The position numbers and the translations under genes are program-made. DNA of 39,809 bases, from IMG/VR virus record IMGVR_UViG_3300035034_001520, positions 1 through 39,809 of that record. One strand, given 5' to 3'. A model generated the notes under the pieces. It saw only the letters and a program-made list of their open reading frames with translations, made no database searches and was not told the DNA's origin. Each line of letters begins with the position of its first letter. The first letter of the stretch is position 1. The stretch is from a virus. Shown here piece by piece: positions 1 through 6,325 of this stretch.

Positions 1-24
1 TATCGGCGCTCGCTTATCTTGTGC
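1..24 (+). repeat. 3' end of the DGR variable repeat (VR)
   Basis: Bases 1-24 align without gaps to bases 298-321 of the template repeat. The differences are template A to G at window positions 8 and 12, template A to C at 18, and one template T to C at 24. The first three are the adenine-specific substitutions expected of mutagenic retrohoming. The rest of the VR lies left of the window, so its length and the position of the initiation-of-mutagenic-homology site cannot be read. Confidence 0.7.
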
Positions 25-160
25 GAAAAACGGTAAGCTGTATGTAGGAGCTTATCTAGGTACTACACAAGTTAGTAAATTAAGGAGTGTTAGCGGTACT
101 GTTATTAGTGGTAGTAAAACTATCGGAACATTCAGAACAGAAGCCCAAGCAAACGTATAA
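1..160 (+). CDS. DGR variable (target) protein, C-terminal end only
   Basis: The reading frame is open from base 2 to the TAA at 158-160, giving the last 52 residues of a protein that begins outside the window. It opens with IGARLSCAK, which matches the end of the frame encoded by the template repeat at about 190-321 (IGTHLYCVK). IGxRL-type endings are usual in the C-type-lectin-like variable domains of DGR targets. About 43 residues rich in Gly, Ser, Thr and Val follow the variable part, so variation is not at the extreme C-terminus. It is probably a tail or receptor-binding protein, inferred from the DGR and the late-gene position. Its domains cannot be seen here. Confidence 0.75.
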   Translation, partial: IGARLSCAKNGKLYVGAYLGTTQVSKLRSVSGTVISGSKTIGTFRTEAQANV

Positions 161-189
161 AAATATAGGCAATAAGACAAAAACAGTAA

Positions 190-321
190 TCTGAATTCTT
201 CTCGGGTGGCGTATTTCGGTGGTAATCTCTCGGTTGGGTCGAATGCGGGGTTCGCTAATCTCCAGTTGAATAATTCAGCGACGAATACGAATGCGAATAT
301 CGGCACTCACTTATATTGTGT
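190..321 (+). repeat. DGR template repeat (TR)
   Basis: Non-coding template for mutagenic reverse transcription. Read in the target's frame it encodes a typical DGR variable-domain pattern (FGG, then NAGF, then LNNS, then NIG) with many AAT and ACG codons, so adenine changes would fall on surface residues. Its 3' end matches the VR at the window start. It sits between the target gene and the reverse transcriptase on the same strand. The left boundary is approximate because the matching VR is off the window. A 72-codon frame runs through it but is best explained as the VR frame mirrored in the template, not as a separate protein. Confidence 0.75.
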
Positions 322-346
322 AAAAACAAAAAAACAAAAAGTCTTA

Positions 347-441
347 TTGCCTTGCCTCTCGGCAAAACACAAAACTAAAAAACATATTGTGTTGGTAGGT
401 TTACTCTCGAAAACTCAATTATAAAGCACAAGATTTGTGCT
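347..441 (+). other. Stem-loops between TR and reverse transcriptase
   Basis: Three consecutive perfect stems occur here: TTGCC/GGCAA at 347-351 and 361-365, AACACAA/TTGTGTT at 366-372 and 387-393, and AGCACAA/TTGTGCT at 425-431 and 435-441. In the Bordetella phage DGR, RNA downstream of the TR is structured and needed for priming cDNA synthesis. These stems are candidates for that function, by inference. The last stem ends three bases before the ribosome binding site of the reverse transcriptase and could also affect its translation. Confidence 0.5.
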
Positions 442-455
442 ACAAAGGATTAAAA

Positions 456-1817
456 ATGAAAAGATACGGTAATATTTACAGTAGTGTTTATACAATTGAA
501 AATCTTAGATTGGCACATAAACGAGCTAAAAAAGACAAGAGTTATTATAAAGAAGTTAAAATGATAGATTTAAATAAAGATTATTATTTAAAGCAAATTC
601 AATTAATGCTAAAAGAAAAAACTTACTATGTTTCTGATGTTGATTATACAATGTTTGAAAAAAGTGATAAAGGTAAAATAAGGCAAATATTCAAATTAGA
701 TTATTTTCCTCATAGAATCATTCAACACGCATTGCTTATCGCAATAGAGGGGGTTATGTTTAAAGATTTAATATCCAACACTTTTTCTTCGTTACCTACT
801 CGTGGGATTCATAAGGCGTTAAGTAAATTAGATTATGATTTAAAAAATTATAAGTGTGAAACAAAATATTGTTTGCAAATGGATATTAGAAAATTCTATC
901 CAAATATAAATCATAGCATTAATAAAGAACAATATCGCAGAAAATTTAAAGATAAAGATTTATTATGGTTAATTGACATGCTGATTGATAGTTTAGGGGA
1001 AGAATGTGGGATAGCAATTGGAGCCTTATTTTCTCAATGGGATGGCAATTTTAATCTATCAACGTTTGACCATTTTATAAAAGAAGAAATTGGAATTAGG
1101 TTTTATTATCGATACTGTGATGATTTAATAATATTGAGCAACGATAAGGAGCAATTGCATGCAATTAGAAAACAGATAGAGATATATTTACTTAATAACT
1201 TAAAACTACAACTTAAAAATAATTACAAGGTATATCCAGTTGATGTACAAGGGATAGATTTCGTTGGATATAGACATTTTAGAGACTATATATTACTTAG
1301 GAAATCTACAAGTAAAACCCTTATTAGAAAAATGAGAGATATAATGACAAAAATAGATAAAGAAGAAGTTTTTACTTATAGTGATTATTGTAGTATTAAT
1401 AGTTATAATGGGTGGTTAAAATGGTGTGATGGAAATAATTTATATAAAAAATGGGTTAAACCGTTAGAGATTTATAAAAATCAATATTATAATAGAGTGA
1501 TAAAAAATAAGAAAAGTGGAGGTATAGTCTTGCATAAATTCTCAGATATTAACAAAGGATGCCTAATTATGGCTGGAGAAAAAATAAAAATAGGAGAAGT
1601 ATTAGATAGAGATATCCAAGTAATTAGTTATAAAGTTAGCAAAAGCAAGTATAAAAAAGATGAACCTCTTTTAACTTTGAATATAATAATAGAGGGCACA
1701 CCTAGAATTATATTTACAGGTTCAAAAATACTACGACAACAGTGTGAGGAATATGATAATCATATGCCATTTGAAACAAAGATACGAAATTTTAATAAAT
1801 GTTATACATTTGTATAA
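456..1817 (+). CDS. DGR reverse transcriptase
   Basis: A 453-residue group II-intron-like reverse transcriptase that would copy the TR transcript into adenine-mutagenised cDNA for replacement of the VR. Palm motifs are visible: LQMDIRKFYP near residue 141 (first catalytic Asp), IGALFSQ at 188-194, and YCDD at 220-223. The (I/V/L)GxxxSQ motif in place of QGxxxSP is diagnostic of DGR enzymes. The ATG at 456 is preceded by AAAGGA at 444-449, a better start than the in-frame TTG at 435 inside a stem-loop. The C-terminal third (about 300-453) is basic and probably thumb plus a family-specific extension. No Avd-type accessory gene is recognisable beside it. Confident as a DGR RT. Confidence 0.93.
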   Translation: MKRYGNIYSSVYTIENLRLAHKRAKKDKSYYKEVKMIDLNKDYYLKQIQLMLKEKTYYVSDVDYTMFEKSDKGKIRQIFKLDYFPHRIIQHALLIAIEGVMFKDLISNTFSSLPTRGIHKALSKLDYDLKNYKCETKYCLQMDIRKFYPNINHSINKEQYRRKFKDKDLLWLIDMLIDSLGEECGIAIGALFSQWDGNFNLSTFDHFIKEEIGIRFYYRYCDDLIILSNDKEQLHAIRKQIEIYLLNNLKLQLKNNYKVYPVDVQGIDFVGYRHFRDYILLRKSTSKTLIRKMRDIMTKIDKEEVFTYSDYCSINSYNGWLKWCDGNNLYKKWVKPLEIYKNQYYNRVIKNKKSGGIVLHKFSDINKGCLIMAGEKIKIGEVLDRDIQVISYKVSKSKYKKDEPLLTLNIIIEGTPRIIFTGSKILRQQCEEYDNHMPFETKIRNFNKCYTFV

Positions 1818-1844
1818 TTATAAAATGTATAGGAAGGTGATAAT

Positions 1845-2084
1845 ATGAAAATTAGAGGTACACAAAAAGAAATAAAAAACATTGAAATTGGAATAGATAC
1901 AGTTTATATAAGGACTAATATTATTGCAATTGACGAAGAAGAGTTTAAAGGTTGGGAATATGATGAAATTCAGTATAGAAAAGATGATTATATTGAAATA
2001 ATTGCAGAGCAAAACCAATCCTTAGACATTCAAGTTTCTGAAACCCAATTGGCTTTGGTCGAGTTATATGAAAGTGTGGTGTAA
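1845..2084 (+). CDS. Small acidic tail-region protein (79 aa), unknown
   Basis: A 79-residue acidic protein preceded by GGAAGGTGATAATATG, a good ribosome binding site. It has no membrane segment and contains EEFKGWEYDEIQY and QVSETQLALVELYE. Small proteins with this kind of EFKGWEYDE/QLALVELYE pattern commonly follow tail-fibre genes in Firmicutes phages. Function is unknown. It starts 27 bases after the reverse transcriptase and ends 3 bases before the next gene, so the group is probably cotranscribed. It is much shorter than, and unlike, the four-helix Avd proteins of other DGRs. Confidence 0.75.
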   Translation: MKIRGTQKEIKNIEIGIDTVYIRTNIIAIDEEEFKGWEYDEIQYRKDDYIEIIAEQNQSLDIQVSETQLALVELYESVV

Positions 2085-2087
2085 TAT

Positions 2088-3071
2088 ATGGAAAAGATAT
2101 ATGCGAAACTCATAAATAAAGGGTTAAAAACCATTGAAGATGTCCCAAACAAACTATTAATGCAAACTAGATTGCTATTGCCAGAATATGAAGCTAATAT
2201 ATTAAAAGTATTTTATGATTCAACTGGTATAAATATTGATAAATTAAAAGATGAATTAGTTAATATTACAGAGTCATTTACCTTATTAAACAATGATGAT
2301 AAAATGACACTTTTATTCCAAGATATTAAAGAAGAAGTCAAAGAAATAAGAGAAGAAATTCTCATTCCTACTGATGTTGAAATTACACCTCAAGTTCTTA
2401 ATGAACTTGGGGAAGTAATTCAAGCTCCAGTTACTGAGGTTCAAGATGTCGTTACGTATGGAGAGGTAATAGACACAATTTATACCTACTACAGACGTGG
2501 TATAGAGTTGAAGGCTATCGAAAAGGTACACATTGAAAGTGTTGAAACAACTGTACCAATTAAAAATTTAAATGAATCTGAGACATCTGTGAGCGATGTG
2601 ATAGTAGAAGAAGTTGAGAAAATTTATACTCAAATAGAAGTACCTTATACAGAAGAAATTGAAGTTGAAGTATGGAATGAGTTTGATTTTCAAAGTGTTA
2701 AAGATGCTATTGATTTAGTTATTGAAAATCATGACCCACATAAGGGAGAAAAAGAAGAGAGTATAATTTTAGCTTCTCAACAGTGTCAAATTAAAATATT
2801 TGAGGGGTTTGAATCAGATTGTCTTGTAGAAGCTAAACATTTCGATTGTAGTATGACAGACCAAGCAAATATTCAAAGGCTTGCACTTACTGCTCTTATG
2901 GGTTTAAGTGGATATACTAGTGAAGAAACTCATTGGAAGGGCACTGGAGAATTAGAATGTTATAATTTTGAGTATGCTCAAATACTTCAATTGGCAACAG
3001 ATATGAAGAAACATATAGAACTATGTATTAATGAATTTAATGCAGAGAGGTTGGTTATATTAAATGCGTAA
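2088..3071 (+). CDS. Tail-end protein: XkdX-like N-terminus, DUF4376-like C-terminus
   Basis: A 327-residue acidic protein. The first 35 residues (MEKIYAKLINKGLKTIEDVP) resemble small XkdX-type phage proteins. The middle (about 60-225) is rich in Glu, Val and Ile. The last about 80 residues (FDCSMTDQANIQRLALTALMG, then THWKG, then LATDMKKHIELCINEFN) resemble the DUF4376/tail-fibre-assembly-like domain that closes many phage tail proteins. It may therefore be a fusion of usually separate small tail proteins. It starts 3 bases after the previous stop. A structural or chaperone role in tail-tip assembly is inferred from this resemblance and the late-gene position only. Confidence 0.65.
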   Translation: MEKIYAKLINKGLKTIEDVPNKLLMQTRLLLPEYEANILKVFYDSTGINIDKLKDELVNITESFTLLNNDDKMTLLFQDIKEEVKEIREEILIPTDVEITPQVLNELGEVIQAPVTEVQDVVTYGEVIDTIYTYYRRGIELKAIEKVHIESVETTVPIKNLNESETSVSDVIVEEVEKIYTQIEVPYTEEIEVEVWNEFDFQSVKDAIDLVIENHDPHKGEKEESIILASQQCQIKIFEGFESDCLVEAKHFDCSMTDQANIQRLALTALMGLSGYTSEETHWKGTGELECYNFEYAQILQLATDMKKHIELCINEFNAERLVILNA

Positions 3072-3107
3072 AATCATACTTAATATAATATTTAGGGCAT
3101 AGGTAGG

Positions 3108-3317
3108 TGGGTAGGGTTTTATCAACCTAAATGGATAGAAGAAGAAATTGACGAGAAGGTTGTTGGTAAATGGGTAGAAATGATTAGTGAAAAAGAATTA
3201 GACGAGATTGAAAACAAAAAAATTGAAGTCTTGCTTACTCCTACTCGAATAGAAATCAACAAAGCTTCAAGAGAAAATGAGATGCTTAATTTATTATTAG
3301 AATTAGAGGTTATATAA
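3108..3317 (+). CDS. Small acidic tail-region protein with GTG start (69 aa)
   Basis: A 69-residue frame beginning GTG at 3108 (MGRVYQPKWIEEEIDEKVVGKW) and ending TAA at 3315-3317, immediately followed by the ATG of the next gene at 3318. AGGTAGG lies just upstream of the GTG. The composition is strongly acidic/basic with few hydrophobic stretches, like its neighbours. It fills an otherwise empty 245-base gap in the operon. Function is unknown. The GTG is the only plausible start between the upstream in-frame TAG at 3105 and the middle of the frame. Confidence 0.6.
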   Translation, partial: WVGFYQPKWIEEEIDEKVVGKWVEMISEKELDEIENKKIEVLLTPTRIEINKASRENEMLNLLLELEVI

Positions 3318-3527
3318 ATGACAAATATTCAGAAAAGATTAGTAGGCAATTACGCTACTTTAGTCATGGGCAAGGCAATGAAGATTGATGAAGTTCCAGC
3401 TAAGTATAAGGAATGGGTTGAATTAGAAATTACTAGACGTGAGATTGAGATATTGGAAAGTTTAGAAGTTGTTGAAGAAGTTGTTATTGAGCCTACAATA
3501 GAAACTGTTGTTGAAGAAGTAGTATAA
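3318..3527 (+). CDS. Small tail-region protein (69 aa), XkdX-like context
   Basis: A 69-residue protein starting at the ATG abutting the previous stop codon, so translational coupling is likely. The first half has LVGNYATLVMGKAMKIDEVP followed by AKYKEWVELEI. The last 25 residues are a Glu/Val run (VVEEVVIEPTIETVVEEVV). Small proteins with a DEVPxKYKEWVE pattern occur at this place in clostridial phage tail operons, but their function is unknown to me. It is the last small tail-type gene before the protease and lysis genes. Confidence 0.7.
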   Translation: MTNIQKRLVGNYATLVMGKAMKIDEVPAKYKEWVELEITRREIEILESLEVVEEVVIEPTIETVVEEVV

Positions 3528-3584
3528 AAGTGGGGTTTTATCACACCACAATTCTAAAAGACAACCTTACAAAAGGAGGGTTAA

Positions 3585-4640
3585 ATGTTTAAACTAGACA
3601 AATTTACATCACAAAATGTTGGTGAACTTACAGATTTTGATATGATACCCTACAAACTAACAGGTGTGGACACTCTTCACGCCCAAGGCTTTACAGGACA
3701 AGATACGAAAGTTGCTGTAATAGACACAGGATGTGATTGGAACCACACTATGTTAAAAGACAACATAGTTATAAAAACTGAAAACCTTTGTGGTTCTTTA
3801 GGGGGGAGCATGGACGATGATGGACATGGAACTTGTGTTGCAAGTACTATTGTCACTCTTGCACCACAGTGTGAAATAATTCCTATTAAAGTTCTTATGC
3901 CTTACTATGGTGGAGAAAATGCTTGGGTTATAGCTGGTGTTCGTAGAGCAGTTGAGTTAGGTGCTGATGTTATAAACATGTCACTGTCTTCAAATATGAA
4001 AATAGGAAGTTCTGACCACATTGCTTTTGAAAACGCTATAGATTATGCAAACGAAAATAACATTTTCGTGGTTGTAGCTAGTGGGAACACAGGTAAAGAA
4101 ACTACTTTATTTCCAGCTTGTTTTGATAAAGTAACAACTGTTGGTGCTGTTGATGTAAATAAGCACGAAGCACTTTTCAGCACCTTAAGTGACAAAGTTG
4201 ACGTTTGTCAAGTTGGTGTGGATTTAGTAGGTGCAAAACTTAATGGTGGATATGTAAAAATGTCTGGAACTAGTATGGCTACACCTATGGTTACAGGAAT
4301 GACAACATGTCTTGTTGGTAAGTATAAAGAACAACACGATGGAAGACGTCCTACTGGGACTTTTGTTAATAACATGCTTCGTTTACTAGCTATGGATATT
4401 GGAGTTAAAGGCATTGACAACAAGAGTGGTGCTGGCTTCATTAGTTTTAATCCTAATGCTAAAATACTAGACTTTGAAACTGGAACTGATTTCTTCACAA
4501 GCAATGGTGAAAAAGTTCAAATGGACGTAATTACACAGAGAATCAACAATAGAAATATGCTACCCGTTAGATACGCAAATCATGGTAAGTTAGTTTGTTG
4601 GGATAAAAATGAACCTAACGAGTTTACTATTGTGGGATAG
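3585..4640 (+). CDS. Subtilisin-like serine protease (S8 family)
   Basis: A 351-residue peptidase with the complete subtilisin triad: Asp47 in VAVIDTG, His81 in DGHGT and Ser230 in SGTSMATP, with oxyanion Asn168 in ASGN. AAAGGAGGG precedes the ATG. No signal peptide or long propeptide is seen, so it is probably made in the cytoplasm, and export or virion packaging would need another route. After the catalytic domain, residues about 310-340 (ITQRINNRNMLPVRYA) resemble part of a copper-amine-oxidase N-terminal/stalk repeat, as in the papain-like protein downstream. It lies between tail and holin genes. Roles in virion maturation, tail processing or host surface digestion are all possible. Activity looks intact. 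Confidence 0.93.
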   Translation: MFKLDKFTSQNVGELTDFDMIPYKLTGVDTLHAQGFTGQDTKVAVIDTGCDWNHTMLKDNIVIKTENLCGSLGGSMDDDGHGTCVASTIVTLAPQCEIIPIKVLMPYYGGENAWVIAGVRRAVELGADVINMSLSSNMKIGSSDHIAFENAIDYANENNIFVVVASGNTGKETTLFPACFDKVTTVGAVDVNKHEALFSTLSDKVDVCQVGVDLVGAKLNGGYVKMSGTSMATPMVTGMTTCLVGKYKEQHDGRRPTGTFVNNMLRLLAMDIGVKGIDNKSGAGFISFNPNAKILDFETGTDFFTSNGEKVQMDVITQRINNRNMLPVRYANHGKLVCWDKNEPNEFTIVG

Positions 4641-4650
4641 GAGGTATGCT

Positions 4651-5169
4651 ATGGCTCCAGAAATGCTAGCATTCCAAAAGGAGTATGAAAAACGCCTTTC
4701 ACGCGTTGAGAATACTACAGACAACGCCCATCTAAGGTTAAATAATCAAGATGAGTTTATAAAGGAAATACGTGAGACAAATAGAGAGCTCGCTATAACT
4801 AATAAAGGTATGGCTGTTATGAATAGTAATGTTTTAGTTATAGCTGAGCAAATCAAAAACTTAAACCAAGGTTTCATTAGACACGAAAAAGCGATTGATG
4901 ATATACAAGGAAGCATGGAAACCAAAGACACGGTGCTATCTTTATACGCTACAATCAAAGACAACAACGAGCAGTATAAGAAAGGTATGGATGACATTAT
5001 GGACAAACTTAGAGCAACTGATAAGGTACTAGAAGACCATATAGAACAACCAGCCAAAGAAGCATTAGAAAGAGAAAAGTCTCTGAGGAAGTGGGTTGTT
5101 GTTGGTGTAGGCACAATTTTACTATCAATAGCAAGTGGTTTCATATTAATGTATCTAGGATTAAGATAA
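4651..5169 (+). CDS. XhlA-like coiled-coil membrane protein
   Basis: A 172-residue protein. The ATG at 4651 is chosen because AGGAGG at 4640-4645 sits at ideal distance; an in-frame ATG at 4609 lies inside the protease gene. Residues 1-145 are charged and predicted coiled coil. Residues about 146-168 (VVVGVGTILLSIASGFILMY) form one transmembrane helix near the C-terminus. This layout is that of XhlA/haemolysin-type lysis accessory proteins, although it is about twice their usual length. It lies directly before the holin gene, supporting a lysis role. Confidence 0.65.
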   Translation: MAPEMLAFQKEYEKRLSRVENTTDNAHLRLNNQDEFIKEIRETNRELAITNKGMAVMNSNVLVIAEQIKNLNQGFIRHEKAIDDIQGSMETKDTVLSLYATIKDNNEQYKKGMDDIMDKLRATDKVLEDHIEQPAKEALEREKSLRKWVVVGVGTILLSIASGFILMYLGLR

Positions 5170-5183
5170 TAGGAGGAGTAAAA

Positions 5184-5384
5184 ATGATTACAAATATAAC
5201 TTTAGATTGGGTAAAGAAAGCTGGAATCAGAGCAGTGAAAACGATGGCTCAGACAGCACTTAGTATGTTTGCTATAGGAGCAACAATGTCAGAAGTAAAT
5301 TGGTTGCAAGTGGGCTCAGTTGCGTTAGTGGCTGGTATTTTCTCATTGGTTACTAGTTTAGCTGGCTTACCAGAACTTAAATAG
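5184..5384 (+). CDS. Holin, r1t family
   Basis: A 66-residue protein preceded by AGGAGG at 5171-5176, with ATG at 5184. It has the r1t-holin pattern: an N-terminal amphipathic RAVKTMAQTALSMFAIGA helix, a short turn containing NW, and a second hydrophobic helix (VGSVALVAGIFSLVTSLAG) ending with charged residues. It would form membrane lesions that release or activate the endolysin. Gene order (XhlA-like protein, holin, amidase) is typical of phage lysis cassettes. Length and topology are normal for the family. Confidence 0.85.
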   Translation: MITNITLDWVKKAGIRAVKTMAQTALSMFAIGATMSEVNWLQVGSVALVAGIFSLVTSLAGLPELK

Positions 5385-5394
5385 TTTAAAATCT

Positions 5395-5433
5395 CCTATG
5401 TGTGGATTTGCACGTTTAAAATCCACACATAGG
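5395..5433. terminator. Strong 15-bp hairpin between holin and endolysin
   Basis: The arms at 5395-5409 (CCTATGTGTGGATTT) and 5419-5433 are perfectly complementary around a 9-base loop. No T-run follows, so it is not a standard intrinsic terminator. A weaker stem (ACTAAT/ATTAGT, about 5444-5459) follows. It could be a partial terminator, an RNA-processing or stabilising site, or an element setting the holin to endolysin ratio. Confidence 0.55.
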
Positions 5434-5489
5434 CGATAAAAGACTAATTTTAATTAGTACGTGCTTTATAAAAAAGAGGTGAGTTAAAC

Positions 5490-6239
5490 ATGGCACAAGA
5501 CAAGAAATTTTGCATTGATGTGGGACATGGTGGTTACGATGTTGGGGCTGTAAATGGATTACTTATAGAAAGAGATATGAACTTAGTGGTTGCACTAGAG
5601 GTTGATAGACTATTAAAATTCTATCAATGTGAGGTAATGCTTACAAGGTACAATGTTGGCACTTTTAAAAGTCCTACAGATAAGGCGAAAATGGCTAATG
5701 CTTTTAATGCTGACTTCTTATTGAGTATACATCATAATGCTGGTGGTGGAGATGGATACGATATAATTCACTCTGTCTTTACAAATGAGTCTTTTGGTGA
5801 CGAGTTTGCAAAGGTTTTGGCAGTAGAGTTTGAAAAGTTAGGACAAAACAGACACAATGTTTTTTCTAGATGGAATAGTTCATACAATGATGACTTTTAT
5901 GGTATTATAAGGAACGCTGACATGGATACAGTTATATCCGAGTTTGCTTTTATAGATTCAAAAGATAGAGAAGCAGTAGACACAGAATGCGAATTAAAAC
6001 AAGAGGGACAAGCAATAGTTAACGCAATGGTTAGTTATTTTAAACTTAAAAAAAGAGGTGTTGTAATGAAAACCTATAAAGAAATAATAAATGAAACAAC
6101 AACTAATCCTAGCGAGTGGATTAAAGCGGTAGACACAATGACGTCTATTGCAGAGCTTCCTTCAAATTTAGGAGAGTTAAACATTTTTAGATTTCTCCCT
6201 CTTTTGATTGAGAAGATTGGAAATAGCACTGAATCATAA
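5490..6239 (+). CDS. Endolysin: N-acetylmuramoyl-L-alanine amidase (Amidase_3)
   Basis: A 249-residue zinc amidase that cleaves the bond between N-acetylmuramic acid and L-alanine in peptidoglycan. Ligands are visible: His13 (DVGHGG), Glu27 (IERD), His81 (SIHHNA), with catalytic Glu151 (ISEFAFID). The catalytic domain spans residues 1-187. The last about 60 residues are a separate small domain, probably for wall binding, which is unlike common SH3 or LysM repeats. No signal peptide, as expected for a holin-dependent enzyme. AGAGGTGAG precedes the ATG. An in-frame ATG at codon 193 has its own ribosome binding site. Confidence 0.93.
   Translation: MAQDKKFCIDVGHGGYDVGAVNGLLIERDMNLVVALEVDRLLKFYQCEVMLTRYNVGTFKSPTDKAKMANAFNADFLLSIHHNAGGGDGYDIIHSVFTNESFGDEFAKVLAVEFEKLGQNRHNVFSRWNSSYNDDFYGIIRNADMDTVISEFAFIDSKDREAVDTECELKQEGQAIVNAMVSYFKLKKRGVVMKTYKEIINETTTNPSEWIKAVDTMTSIAELPSNLGELNIFRFLPLLIEKIGNSTES
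6054..6068 (+). promoter_or_regulatory. Internal ribosome binding site and start inside the endolysin
   Basis: AGAGGTG at 6054-6060 followed five bases later by an in-frame ATG at 6066 (Met193) at the junction of the catalytic and C-terminal domains. It closely resembles the gene's own start signal (AAAGAGGTG upstream of 5490). Separate translation of the C-terminal binding domain from an internal start is known for several clostridial phage endolysins. Here it is inferred from sequence. Confidence 0.6.
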
Positions 6240-6258
6240 AATGGCGATTTCATTCACC

Positions 6259-6298
6259 AAAAACTTATAATATACTACAAAAACTTATAATATATTAC
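6259..6298 (+). repeat. Tandem 20-bp repeat carrying two TATAAT boxes
   Basis: Two adjacent copies (6259-6278 and 6279-6298) differ at one base in 20, and each contains CTTATAATATA with TATAAT at 6266-6271 and 6286-6291. They lie in the 86-base gap before the papain-like gene. The -10-like boxes suggest a promoter region, but no good -35 element is seen at the usual distance. Confidence 0.55.
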
Positions 6299-6325
6299 TA
6301 TAAATAGAGTAAAAAAGGAGAAAAT

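Noticed and set aside
206-424. A 72-codon frame over the template repeat
   Set aside because: It is the variable-domain frame mirrored in the template RNA; it has no ribosome binding site and runs into the hairpins after the TR.
3528-3584. A terminator after the small tail genes
   Set aside because: GTGG/CCAC gives only a 4-bp stem, with no T-run.
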